Shown: in pieces, positions 18,156-26,523 of the stretch
How the letters are laid out: each line of letters begins with the position of its first letter
Numbering within the stretch: position 1 is the first letter of the stretch
Assembly: GCF_007997215.1 (NCBI RefSeq)
Contig: NZ_VORW01000001.1
Span: 186,001 to 250,000, forward strand
Length of the DNA: 64,000 nt
Reading direction: 5' to 3'
DNA from: Algoriphagus aquimarinus
GTDB taxonomy: Bacteria > Bacteroidota > Bacteroidia > Cytophagales > Cyclobacteriaceae
Notes under the pieces: generated by a model
Databases searched by the model: none
What the model was told of the DNA's origin: nothing
The model's input: the letters and a program-made list of their open reading frames with translations, nothing else
Position numbers and translations under genes: made by a program

Positions 18156-18517
18156 TTGATTGCCTGATAAATCTGTTTCAAAAACTTGTTCATGAAGTCC
18201 CTATGCTCAAGATGCTTGGCCATCTGTTTGGTGTGATTCAGAAAAATCTCCGGGGAAATTTTGTCTCGATACGTATTGGCATGCTTGGCCAACTGGTTGA
18301 TATTATTGTTAACCCTAGCCTGTTCGGCAACCACCTTATCAATTGCATTTAGGATTCCCTTGGTGTCAATGATCTTGATCGTTTCAGAGCTAAGCTTCAT
18401 TCTGATCAAGTGACTCAAAGACACACCAAGGGACCTACTTTCCTCCTTCAATCGGGTAAAAACATCCGGCTTTAACCTGACAGATACCCAAGAGAGATTT
18501 TCTCTTTTCTCCTTCAT
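18152..18517 (-). CDS. mobA: Relaxosome accessory protein MobA (MobC-like RHH)
   Basis: 121 residues from MKEKRENLSWVSVRLK (ATG at 18517); an in-frame ATG at 18601 would extend into the inverted repeat upstream and is unlikely. The WVSVRLKPDVFTRLKEE start is a ribbon-helix-helix DNA-binding motif, and RVNNNINQLAKHAN is the conserved MobC-family helix. It binds near oriT and helps the relaxase. The stop overlaps the mobB start by 4 bases. Confidence 0.87.
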   Translation of the reverse strand: MKEKRENLSWVSVRLKPDVFTRLKEESRSLGVSLSHLIRMKLSSETIKIIDTKGILNAIDKVVAEQARVNNNINQLAKHANTYRDKISPEIFLNHTKQMAKHLEHRDFMNKFLKQIYQAIK

Positions 18518-18552
18518 GGCTACATGTTGATGGGGGTAAAGAATTGGATTCT

Positions 18553-18637
18553 CTAGGCGAAAAAAAATACCTAGAACTGCGTAAATGCGATAAATAGGCA
18601 TATCTGCGTATAGAAAATCGCCTATACGCAGATATGC
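18553..18637. other. Candidate origin of transfer (oriT)
   Basis: The non-coding stretch upstream of mobA holds an exact 16-base inverted repeat (18598-18613 and 18622-18637, 8-base loop), a direct repeat of ctgcgta inside and just before it, and a smaller inverted pair ctagg/cctag (18553-18557, 18570-18574). Inverted repeats next to the mobA start are typical of oriT. It could also be an operator or terminator. Confidence 0.55.
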
Positions 18638-18669
18638 TTAATCAATGGGTTCGTCCCTTAAAATCTGTT

Positions 18670-19590
18670 TTATGAATAGGAGTTTAGGGCGTTGATCAGC
18701 TCAACTCGGTTTTTGCTGTCCGCCTTTTTAAAAATCGTCTGAAGGTGTTTGTTGACTGTTCTTTCTGAAATAAAAAGTACTTCTGCGATTTCTTTGCTAG
18801 TAAGTCCTTGGGCTACTTTCTCAACCACTTCGCACTCTCGCTTGGTAAAGCCCAATTCAGCACATCGTTGGCCGAAAAAAGTACTGGGATCAATCGGTGG
18901 CCTCTGGTCGGTATCATTGATTTTTGCAAATACCTTTCTGTTTTCGAAGATCATCTTTCGGATAAACAAAAAAGTAATGATGATAAAGCCACCATTTGTG
19001 CAAATTACTTCCACAAATTGGGAAGCATCGACATAGCTAAAAACTGGCAGCAATACCCAAGGCACCGCCGCAGAATAAGTCAAAATTGCTTCCAGTGAAT
19101 TTTGAGACCCCTCAAATTTCTTTCTAATACTCAGAAAAATGATCACGATCAGATAAATCGCATAAACCAAAGGGATCGCCAATCCATACCAAATGGTTGC
19201 GGGAAGATCACCCAGTAATGGAAGCCCAATACAAAAGAAAAGCAGGAATGGAGCTATTAAGAATATCCAGACCCCAATTCGCGCATTCCACCTCAAATCA
19301 TCCAGTTCGAAAACCCGATAAAAATAGTATGGAAAATATGCTCCCATTACAAACCCGGTTCCATAAGCCAAGTTGATCTGAAGATTCAATGAAATAGGGA
19401 GCTCTGGATCTGGGAACAAGCCACCTGCAATATTGTAGATGATCAACAATCCCAAAAGGATCAAATAGTATTGTCGATTCTTTTCAGCAGGATTTTGGAG
19501 ATATAAAACCAACTGAGAAACAAAAAATAGCACCTCGCACACGACAAAAATAAATGTCGCCAGATGCATGTCAGTTCCAAACACTGTCAT
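18670..19590 (-). CDS. Membrane-bound LuxR-type transcription regulator
   Basis: 306 residues. Seven or so hydrophobic helices span about residues 8-215 (for example FIFVVCEVLFFVSQLVLYL and IWYGLAIPLVYAIYLIVII), followed by a GerE/LuxR HTH at the C-terminus: FTKRECEVVEKVAQGLTSKEIAEVLFISERTVNKHL. A membrane sensor fused directly to a DNA-binding domain suggests one-component sensing of an external or membrane signal. It overlaps the upstream acetyltransferase gene by 4 bases. The target genes are unknown; the adjacent mob/tra operon is possible. Confidence 0.82.
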   Translation of the reverse strand: MTVFGTDMHLATFIFVVCEVLFFVSQLVLYLQNPAEKNRQYYLILLGLLIIYNIAGGLFPDPELPISLNLQINLAYGTGFVMGAYFPYYFYRVFELDDLRWNARIGVWIFLIAPFLLFFCIGLPLLGDLPATIWYGLAIPLVYAIYLIVIIFLSIRKKFEGSQNSLEAILTYSAAVPWVLLPVFSYVDASQFVEVICTNGGFIIITFLFIRKMIFENRKVFAKINDTDQRPPIDPSTFFGQRCAELGFTKRECEVVEKVAQGLTSKEIAEVLFISERTVNKHLQTIFKKADSKNRVELINALNSYS

Positions 19591-20156
19591 AGCAAATCCT
19601 TTTTGTAGAAGTAAAATGGAAAACCAAATTCATCGGAAGATGCATAAACTGAGAATCCGAAATTCTCATACCATCTGAAATTTCGCTCGGTGGAAGTTTC
19701 CAGGCAGACAGGTAGGTTCTTTTTCTTCGCCAACTCGAGTACAGATTTGAGAAGCATAGATCCTTCTCCTTTACCTTGGTTCTCTGGCTCTACACCGATA
19801 AACCAAACGTAAAGAAATGGCTCATTTGGTTGGACCCTTTCGATGCTTGATTCCCTTTTGAGCACCTTCGAAATTTTTGAAATTCCAATTCCCTGGAGAG
19901 CCAGTTTTAAGTCCCAAATCCATAGATTAAAAGACTTTCGCTTTCGGTTAGAATACTTGATCAAGACGCATGATTTTCCACTTTCGGAGATATACACCTC
20001 TCCGTTTTCCAGACAGTTTGCCAAACTGTACTCCATCAAAATTCTCCTGGAAGTGGCCGAATTACCAACCACAAAATCAACCGATTTATTGCCTTCAAAA
20101 GAATTCACTAAAATAGTAATGACTTTTTCTCGATCCTGTTCAATGAATTTTCTCAT
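19587..20156 (-). CDS. GNAT-family N-acetyltransferase
   Basis: 189 residues. The GNAT acetyl-CoA loop is seen as VEPENQGKGEGSMLLKSVLE (about residues 128-147), followed by CLETSTERNFRWYENFGFSVY. The N-terminus MRKFIEQDREKVITILVNSF is typical. The substrate is unknown. It is translationally coupled (4-base overlap) to the membrane LuxR regulator downstream, which suggests the two act together. Confidence 0.82.
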   Translation of the reverse strand: MRKFIEQDREKVITILVNSFEGNKSVDFVVGNSATSRRILMEYSLANCLENGEVYISESGKSCVLIKYSNRKRKSFNLWIWDLKLALQGIGISKISKVLKRESSIERVQPNEPFLYVWFIGVEPENQGKGEGSMLLKSVLELAKKKNLPVCLETSTERNFRWYENFGFSVYASSDEFGFPFYFYKKDLL

Positions 20157-20845
20157 GGTTCAGTCAATTTAAATTTTACCGAGTTGCGAGGTTAAATCCC
20201 TCCATTTTGAATGATTCAGCAAAGAAACATCGGAATGGCAAGTGCGTGTTTGTGAAAAAAATTCGGCAGAATTTGTGTCACAAATACACAACTTGCAAGG
20301 AACACGCAAAAGGTTCCTCAACACGCTCTTTCAATTTTACATGCTGAAAAAAGCAAAGATATTTCTTCAACATTCCTCAAACCCACCACTTTCCCGCGAG
20401 GAAAAAAAGGTGCTAAAATTCATGGCCTGAGATTAAATCAAGCCCATTTTTCAAAACCAGAATGATGCTTTTATCACTTGAAAAAAGACATCGAAATATT
20501 CCTATATCTGTACATATCTATATATAGATATACAGATATGTATATATTCAGAAAACCAATAATTGCCTCACAAAATACATTTGTATGTATATATTTGCCT
20601 TAGAGGATCAAGTTATGATCTGCAAAACAGAAAAAGGACTATATTCAATTTCACAGATAACACTTTCTTGATTTAGGCTCTGAACTTAAGATATCAACTA
20701 ATGAAAAGGTCTGGAAGATCATCCCAATCGAACAATCCGAAAAGACCAACGGATAATTCCTTTTGAATATATCTATTTTTAAAAATATATGGTTTTGCTA
20801 TATTATTAAAAAAATTTATCGTTTAAAAATAAGAATCACTCATAA
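20157..20845. promoter_or_regulatory. AT-rich divergent intergenic region with palindromes
   Basis: Nearly 690 bases between the divergent GNAT and XRE genes carry no convincing gene. Visible structures are an exact 7+1+7 palindrome at 20271-20285, a hairpin-like repeat at 20504-20539 (9-base arms around a 16-base palindrome with a 2-base bulge), and an atacat/atgtat pair at 20575-20590. The rest is AT-rich and unremarkable. Promoters for both flanking genes, and possibly a replication or partition site, should be here. Confidence 0.5.
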
Positions 20846-21253
20846 ATGACTGAAAATCAACGCCTAAAAATCATCCGGAAATTCTTAAAAGAAACCCAAG
20901 CAGATTTCGGGGCTTCTTTGGGCTTGACTCAGGCAGGATATTCAGACATAGAACGAGGCAAGAACAACGTTTCTGGAAAGATTAAGATCCTCCTAAAGCG
21001 AGAACATAACATCAACCTAAGTTGGTTAGCTACGGGTGAGGGAGAAATGTTTATTACCACCATCGAGGATAGTGAAATGGACTCGGACAAACTAGGGAGC
21101 GAGCAAAACTTTTTTGACCGGCTCCAAGCAGAAATCGAAAGACTTCAAAATGAAGTGAAACGCCTAGCTGCTGAGAATAACTCATACAGTGAATTGGTGC
21201 GATCAAAGAACCTGATCATCGAGAACTTGGAAACCAGAATTAATCAAAAGTAA
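20846..21253 (+). CDS. XRE-family HTH regulator with coiled-coil tail
   Basis: 135 residues. An N-terminal HTH_3 domain (IIRKFLKETQADFGASLGLTQAGYSDIERGKNNVS) is followed by INLSWLATGEGEMF, as in phage-repressor-like Bacteroidetes regulators, and then by a leucine-zipper-like coiled coil from about residue 85 to the end (FFDRLQAEIERLQNEVKRLA). It probably acts as a dimer controlling the ICE maintenance genes. It lies 68 bases upstream of the parA-like gene on the same strand. Confidence 0.87.
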   Translation: MTENQRLKIIRKFLKETQADFGASLGLTQAGYSDIERGKNNVSGKIKILLKREHNINLSWLATGEGEMFITTIEDSEMDSDKLGSEQNFFDRLQAEIERLQNEVKRLAAENNSYSELVRSKNLIIENLETRINQK

Positions 21254-21258
21254 ATACA

Positions 21259-21272
21259 TATTTATATAAATA
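21259..21272. promoter_or_regulatory. 14-bp perfect palindrome upstream of parA
   Basis: A 14-base AT-only perfect palindrome sits between the XRE regulator gene and parA. A 13-base run overlapping it (21261-21273) recurs identically upstream of the Toprim gene (44361-44373). It may be an operator of the XRE protein, although AT-rich matches of this size can arise by chance. Confidence 0.35.
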
Positions 21273-21321
21273 CTTTTTTATGGAAAAATGTTTTCATATC
21301 TTTAGTTAAAACCAAAGAGCC

Positions 21322-22068
21322 ATGAAAACAATCTCCATCATGAATCACAAGGGAGGAACTGGTAAAACCACCTCCTCCATAAACATCGGTGCTGGGCTTG
21401 CCAAAAAAGGTTTCAAAGTTTTGTTGTTGGATATCGATTCCCAAGCAAACCTGACTGAGGGACTGGGAAAAGGTGATCCTGAATTATCTGTTTATGATTC
21501 CATTCGGGAGAATAAAAAGTTACCGATCCTTAATGTCTCCGAAAACCTGGACTTGGTTCCCTCCTCCATCGATCTGTTGGGAGCTGAAATGGAGATTGTA
21601 TCCAAAATTGGAAGAGAGCAAATCCTCCATAAACTCCTAAAGCCTATCCGCTCAGAATACGACTACATCATCATTGACTGCCCTCCTTCGGTTGGGTTAT
21701 TGACCGTCAATGCCATGGTAGCGAGTGACACCATTTTGCTACCATTACAAGGAGAGTACTTTGCTTACAAAGGAGTGGACCGGCTTTTGGGCATAGTGAA
21801 AGAAGTCCGGGACAACCTAAACGATAAATTGGAAATCGGTGGAGTGTTTATTACCCAAATCAACCCAAACCGAATCCTGACCAAAACCATTGTGGAGAAA
21901 CTCACCGAGGATCTCCAGGATAAAGTGTTCGACACCAAAATCCGAATCAACGTAGCATTGGCCGAAGCACAGCTGCAGGGACAAAGCATATTTGACTATG
22001 CACCAGACTCGAACGGAGCTAAGGATTATGAACTGCTGGTCGATGAAATTTTAAGCAAGTTAAACTGA
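21322..22068 (+). CDS. parA: ParA/Soj-family partition ATPase
   Basis: 248 residues, the usual ParA length. Deviant Walker A NHKGGTGKTTSS sits near residue 9, followed by VLLLDIDSQANLTEGLG (A' box) and YIIIDCPPSVGLLTVNA (Walker B). It drives segregation of low-copy DNA by ATP-dependent gradients on the nucleoid. It is followed after 7 bases by a small RHH protein that probably replaces ParB. A partition pair on an ICE supports a plasmid-like stage. Confidence 0.9.
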   Translation: MKTISIMNHKGGTGKTTSSINIGAGLAKKGFKVLLLDIDSQANLTEGLGKGDPELSVYDSIRENKKLPILNVSENLDLVPSSIDLLGAEMEIVSKIGREQILHKLLKPIRSEYDYIIIDCPPSVGLLTVNAMVASDTILLPLQGEYFAYKGVDRLLGIVKEVRDNLNDKLEIGGVFITQINPNRILTKTIVEKLTEDLQDKVFDTKIRINVALAEAQLQGQSIFDYAPDSNGAKDYELLVDEILSKLN

Positions 22069-22075
22069 TAAAAAT

Positions 22076-22345
22076 ATGGCGAAGAAACTGAACGATCCTA
22101 GCAAGGGAAACAAAAACCTTGGCGCAAAACAAAGAGGTCTCGGAATGCTGATCAACCCTGAATCTGAGATACAACAAAAAGAAAAATCATCAAGCAAAGA
22201 GTTTGACACAGAAGATGTGAAAATCTACTCACTCCGGATTCCAACTGATATGTTCGATAAGTTAAAATATGAGATAGGTAGGGAAACCAAGGCTTCAATG
22301 AGAGATATGATTCTGACGGCGGTTGCTAAGCATTATGGGATTTAG
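22076..22345 (+). CDS. Small RHH protein, probable ParB-type partner
   Basis: 89 residues. The N-terminus is basic and disordered (KGNKNLGAKQRGLGML) and could stimulate the ATPase by an arginine finger. The C-terminus is a ribbon-helix-helix motif: IYSLRIPTDMFDKLKYEI then ASMRDMILTAVAKHYGI. This layout matches small centromere-binding partners of ParA such as ParG/Omega-type proteins. The gene is 7 bases downstream of parA. Confidence 0.75.
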   Translation: MAKKLNDPSKGNKNLGAKQRGLGMLINPESEIQQKEKSSSKEFDTEDVKIYSLRIPTDMFDKLKYEIGRETKASMRDMILTAVAKHYGI

Positions 22346-22372
22346 GAAAAGGTTACTCCTTTTTGCACAATT

Positions 22373-22396
22373 AAAGCCACCTGAAAGGATGGCTTT
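22373..22396 (+). terminator. Terminator of the parA-RHH operon
   Basis: The stem aaagcca/tggcttt with an inner cct/agg pair is followed by a short T-rich run (gtttctt), 27 bases after the RHH stop codon. Confidence 0.6.
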
Positions 22397-22560
22397 GTTT
22401 CTTATGAAAGACTTTACGTTTTGCTTGATTTTAATACGGTTTTTTGAACAAAGACACGCACATGTAAAAAATTAATTTGTAGAAAAAGGCTAATCAAGCA
22501 CTTCAGCCCTAATTACGTTTATACAATGTGGGAGGGGAGTGTTAGCCGAACTCTGTCCTT

Positions 22561-22590
22561 CCCTTCTCTTGGGGTAACCCAAGAGAAGGG
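22561..22590. terminator. Hairpin inside the IS end
   Basis: A 13-base perfect inverted repeat (22561-22573 and 22578-22590) has a 4-base loop and lies just inside the left terminal repeat, downstream of the transposase. It probably stops transcription entering or leaving the IS. The flanking T run is weak. Confidence 0.5.
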
Positions 22591-22605
22591 AACTAAATAA
22601 TTATT

Positions 22606-23820
22606 TTATTCCGCGTCCAAAACTAACCTCCCCTCAAATCTAATGGCAAACTGTTGGACTGTCAACCCCCAGTTATGGATAGGGGCCGTCCATTTCCGTT
22701 CGATCCTCTTTGCAGCAAGATACACCAGTTTCAGCAGTGCCATATCACTTGTGAAAGCCCCTTTTATTTTGGTGACTTTCCTAACCTGCCGGTGATAGCC
22801 TTCAACCGCGTTGGTGGTATAAATGATCTTTCTGTTGGGTTTGGTATAGGCAAAATAGGCACTAAGACGTTCCCAGTTGCTGTTCCATGAACGGACCACC
22901 ACAGGGTATTTCTTCCCCCACTTTTCTTCCAGGTCCAACAGGGCAGACTCTGCCCCGTCTTTGGTATCTGCCCCATAGATAAGTTTCAGGTCAGCGGCAA
23001 GCTCCTTCTGCTCCTTACTAGCTACATACTTCAGGCTGTTGCGGATCTGGTGGACGATACAGAGCTGTACCTCAGCCTTAGGGAAAATAGAATGGATTGC
23101 TTCAGGGAATCCCGTCAGGTTATCTGTACAGGCGATCAGGATATCCTTTACCCCACGGTGCTGCAGGTCACTTAGGACCTGGAGCCAGAAGTTGGCCCCC
23201 TCACTTTCAGAAAGAAACATGCCCAACAGCTCTTTCTTCCCTTATTTGTTGATACCCAAAACATTGTACAGGGCCTTATGCCTCACCTTACCATCTTCCC
23301 GCACCTTGAAGTGCATCGCATCAAGCCATACGATACAATATACATCCTCTAAAGGACGGCTCTGCCATTCTTTCACCTTTGGGACCACCCGGTCTGTAAT
23401 CCCGCTGATCACTTCGGTGGAGACCTCTGTATATACATCTCCCGGATATGGGCTGATATATCCCACATACTGCCTCCCATGCCATACAGGGCGGATCTGG
23501 TCTTCCAGACTGTCGGCTAATATGCGCTGCCTTTTTTTCACTATTTTAGGCTCAAAGCCACTTTTTCGGTCCTGTGGGGTCTCGATCGTTACTTCTCCCA
23601 GGTTACTCTTGACAATCTTGTTGCCCGTGCCGTTTCGCTTGTTGCCCGATGACCAACCATTTTCTTCATCCCGAAGATGCTCTTCCATCTCTGCGTGGAG
23701 CGCCTCTTCCAAAAACTCTTTGAGTATCGGCGCTAAGGCTCCGTCCTTTCGGAACAGGTTGTCACCTGATAAAAACTGTTTTAATACTTTTTTCTTGAAT
23801 GCTGATTCTTGTTCTTTCAT
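22606..23820 (-). pseudogene. IS256-family transposase, interrupted by one stop codon
   Basis: The frame opens at 23820 (MKEQESAFKKKVLKQFLSG) and reads to an in-frame TAA at 23244-23242. It then continues in the same frame with GKKELLGMFLSESEGANFW to the end at 22606. The family has GINxEGKKELLG here, so the stop most simply replaces a Glu codon by one base change. DDE-type motifs remain: VWLDAMHFK, ACTDNLTGF and a late Glu in AVEGYHRQ. A TTG codon at 23226 could start the second half but would not give an active enzyme. Confidence 0.85.
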
Positions 23821-23947
23821 ACTGCTCTATCTTAAAATTCAAAGCTTTAGACAGAGTTAAGATTACACACTCGATCGATAGAAATTCCATTATCGGATTT
23901 TCATACATTTTGTATTTCTTTTGTGCACTCATGTCAATGTGTTTTAA

Positions 23948-24178
23948 TTATTTAATCAATTTTTCTATAATATAAGCTGGAACCTGGGCTGAATACGCAT
24001 CTTCATCATTAAGTTGATTTTTGGTAACAAGTTCCAACTCGAAGATTAGCCCTAATACAAAAACCTTATCCATTTTTAGCTCTTGATAGAAGTTGTCATA
24101 TTTTCTTTTTCCCAATAAATTGATCCCATAGAGATGAAAAACATGAATAATTTTACGGAGTTTAGAATAGCTTCCCAT
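23948..24178 (-). CDS. Small acyl-carrier-protein-like protein lacking the carrier serine
   Basis: 76 residues, 10 bases downstream of the patatin gene on the same strand. Aligned by eye to acyl carrier protein, RKII (8-11) matches helix 1, ELKMDKV (33-39) falls where DSL is expected, and LIFELELVTKNQLNDEDA (44-61) resembles the helix II-III region. Lys38 replaces the phosphopantetheine serine, so it could not carry an acyl chain. The likeness is suggestive only; it may be a structural partner of the lipase-like neighbour. Confidence 0.45.
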   Translation of the reverse strand: MGSYSKLRKIIHVFHLYGINLLGKRKYDNFYQELKMDKVFVLGLIFELELVTKNQLNDEDAYSAQVPAYIIEKLIK

Positions 24179-24188
24179 CTCTTAATAA

Positions 24189-25055
24189 TTATAATATTCT
24201 ATACTTTGTTATTTGTTCACTGGCAACCATTTCCCCTATTTTTATCAGTTCATCTGCTTTATGAAAGTCGAAGGTATTGGCCGAATCATTAGGGATATTG
24301 ATTAAGATATCCGGTTTGTACCTTTCAATATGCTGCCTGGCAATTTTATGTATCATAGCAGCAGTGGTTGTGGTTAACATAGAATAATAACCTAAACTTC
24401 CTTTATCTCCTGATGAAACCAGTTTGGCCATATTTTTCATGAGGCCATTAAGCTGGTTATCGTTCGAATTGTTATTTGGCAAAACATTTTTGTTTAATTC
24501 ATTTTTTTTATCTCCGTATAGATTTACCACAACAAGAATGTAATCCTGTTTACGTTCTACATACTCAATGGGAACCGGATTTAACACCCCCCCGTCTACC
24601 AGCAATAAGTTCTTATACATAACCGGTATAAAAACGGTTGGAATTGCTACCGATGCCCGAATGGCCTCATAAAAACTACCCGATTTAAAAATCATTTCGC
24701 GTTCGTTCAGCAGATCAGTAGCTACAGCCGCAAAAGGAATACGCATCTCCTCAATGTTCATGTCGGGGATAATTGTTTTCATTTTGTCAAATACTTTATC
24801 CCCTTTCAGTAACCCGGAGGTTGACAAAGCAAAATCCAAAAGTCCCCAGATTACCTGTCGGTTTATTGTTTTTACCCAATCGGTGTATTCGGGTAATTTA
24901 CCCATCGCGTGGAGTCCGCCAATAACAGCGCCTATAGAAGATCCCGAAATAGAGGATATTTCAAACCCTTGTTTCTCCAATTCATTAATAGCACCAATAT
25001 GAGCCAGCCCTCTTGAGCCGCCACTTGATAATACTAATGATACTTTCCTTTTCAT
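24189..25055 (-). CDS. Patatin-like phospholipase (RssA-type)
   Basis: 288 residues. The oxyanion loop SSGGSRGLAHIGA is at residues 10-22, the nucleophile elbow is GSSIG (Ser40), and VDGGVLNPVP carries the catalytic Asp near residue 152. It is a serine lipid hydrolase; the substrate is unknown. It lies downstream of the efflux operon and just upstream of the ACP-like gene, on the same strand, with an 86-base gap from the tolC-like gene. Confidence 0.88.
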   Translation of the reverse strand: MKRKVSLVLSSGGSRGLAHIGAINELEKQGFEISSISGSSIGAVIGGLHAMGKLPEYTDWVKTINRQVIWGLLDFALSTSGLLKGDKVFDKMKTIIPDMNIEEMRIPFAAVATDLLNEREMIFKSGSFYEAIRASVAIPTVFIPVMYKNLLLVDGGVLNPVPIEYVERKQDYILVVVNLYGDKKNELNKNVLPNNNSNDNQLNGLMKNMAKLVSSGDKGSLGYYSMLTTTTAAMIHKIARQHIERYKPDILINIPNDSANTFDFHKADELIKIGEMVASEQITKYRIL

Positions 25056-25141
25056 CTTTTAAAATTCATTCATTAATTTCTATTCTATCATTTAATCCAG
25101 ATGGTTAGCCATTTCTACTTTTGAGTACAAATAGCATTGCT

Positions 25142-26512
25142 TTAACGCATGTTCTTAACCTCTCTACTGGTACCGGTAACTTGTAAATAGGTTGATATTG
25201 CCAGTTGATATTGAGTTTTGGCTTCAATCAATTTATCAGCAGTTTCTGTTTGCAGTGCTTGTGCTTCCAGTAAGTCCGAAAGGGTGACAACACCACTGTT
25301 ATAACTGGTCTGCATTACTTTCAGATTCTCATCGGTTTGCTTTACAGTTTCTTCCATCATTATAATTTGACGATAAGATTCGTTTACATCAGTCCAGGCT
25401 TTTTCCATCTGAAGCTTTAATAAACCTTTGGTATCATTGAAAGTGTTCTCGGCAATTTGTTCCTTGATTTTATGTTCCTTGATGGCGTGCGAGCCTCCCC
25501 ACCAATCGGAAATGGGTATAGACACTGTGCCATAAACCAAACCATTGGTAGTAGTATTAGTTCCTTCGTAATAGCTGTTGAAGGAATAACCAGCAGCACC
25601 TACAGCTAACTGAGGCATATAATCGCCCCTTTTCATTTTAGTTTGTAACTGCTCTGCTTTTACCGATTGCTGCAACAACTGATATTCTGCCCGGTTTGGT
25701 AATGCAGCTTCGATATCGGTGTAATAAGTGTTTGGCAATTGTATGTTTTGCAAATCTTCCTGCAATACCAGCGCTGAGTCATACACTATACCGATGGTTT
25801 GACAGAACTGCCTAATCGCTAACTGCTTGCCGCTTTGCAGTTTGCTTTTATTGGTTCTAAGTTCACTTTGCTTTATCTGTACTTTCAACGCATCGTTTTT
25901 AATAATTAACCCTGATTTGAAGGCATCCTTTACTTGCTTGCTTACATCGTTTAACAACGCTTCATATTGTGCGATGGTCTTTTCTTTTTCCTGAAGCACT
26001 ACAATCTGCCAGTATTGTTGTTCTGTTTTTAATAGCGTTTCATTTAAACTTAATTGTTGTTGCTTCTCTTTTACGTCAACTCCCAATTGGGCGAGTTTAT
26101 TTCCGTTGCTGATTTTTCCACCAACAAAAATGGGTTGGGTTATATTGAGTAATCCAACCGTTGCTCTATCTAAAAGCTGGAGGTTTAAACCTGGAAAATA
26201 AGCAAACTCTGTTGCCGTTGCGAGGTTAGCCGGATTGCCGTCATATACCGGCAAATTTCCTCCCGGCATATTGAATTTAATGATGGGGTCCATCGCACGC
26301 ATAGCAAATGCTGTTGCACTTACTTTAGGAAAGTAGTTGGTAAAAGCATTTTTCTTTACCTCCTGAGCCATCTCCATTTCCAATGCACTGTTTTTAATGT
26401 GTACATTATTTTTAATCGCCAAGTCTTTACTTTCTTGTAGGCTCAGCGTTGTCTGGCTGTATCCTTCTGTTATGAGAAATAAAGTGGCAGCTATGATAAT
26501 TATCTTTTTCAT
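25142..26512 (-). CDS. TolC-family outer membrane efflux protein
   Basis: 456 residues with a signal peptide ending near TEGYSQ (residue 20). Two outer-membrane-efflux-protein repeats follow, with TLSLQESKDLAIKNNVHI at the start and LKVMQTSYNSGVVTLSDLLEAQ near the end. It forms the outer-membrane duct of the RND pump encoded upstream (11-base gap). Operon order adaptor, RND, TolC is standard. Confidence 0.93.
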   Translation of the reverse strand: MKKIIIIAATLFLITEGYSQTTLSLQESKDLAIKNNVHIKNSALEMEMAQEVKKNAFTNYFPKVSATAFAMRAMDPIIKFNMPGGNLPVYDGNPANLATATEFAYFPGLNLQLLDRATVGLLNITQPIFVGGKISNGNKLAQLGVDVKEKQQQLSLNETLLKTEQQYWQIVVLQEKEKTIAQYEALLNDVSKQVKDAFKSGLIIKNDALKVQIKQSELRTNKSKLQSGKQLAIRQFCQTIGIVYDSALVLQEDLQNIQLPNTYYTDIEAALPNRAEYQLLQQSVKAEQLQTKMKRGDYMPQLAVGAAGYSFNSYYEGTNTTTNGLVYGTVSIPISDWWGGSHAIKEHKIKEQIAENTFNDTKGLLKLQMEKAWTDVNESYRQIIMMEETVKQTDENLKVMQTSYNSGVVTLSDLLEAQALQTETADKLIEAKTQYQLAISTYLQVTGTSREVKNMR

Positions 26513-26523
26513 TCTAAAGAATT

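Larger units (their letters stand above)
22539..23868 (-). mobile_element. IS256-family insertion sequence, inactive
   Basis: Imperfect terminal inverted repeats are visible at 22539-22557 and 23850-23868 (14 of 19 bases match, including an exact 9-base core aactctgtc). Between them lies a broken IS256-type transposase gene. I see no matching 8-9 base target duplication in the flanks, which suggests decay or recombination between copies. The element sits at the junction between the tra/par part and the efflux cargo. Confidence 0.75.

Noticed and set aside
18541..18601. Longer start for MobA at 18601
   Set aside because: It would extend into the inverted repeat and adds a non-conserved N-terminus before the RHH motif.
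20242..20430. 62-codon open frame on the plus strand in the AT-rich region
   Set aside because: No ribosome binding site, biased composition, and it lies across palindromes; nothing supports coding.
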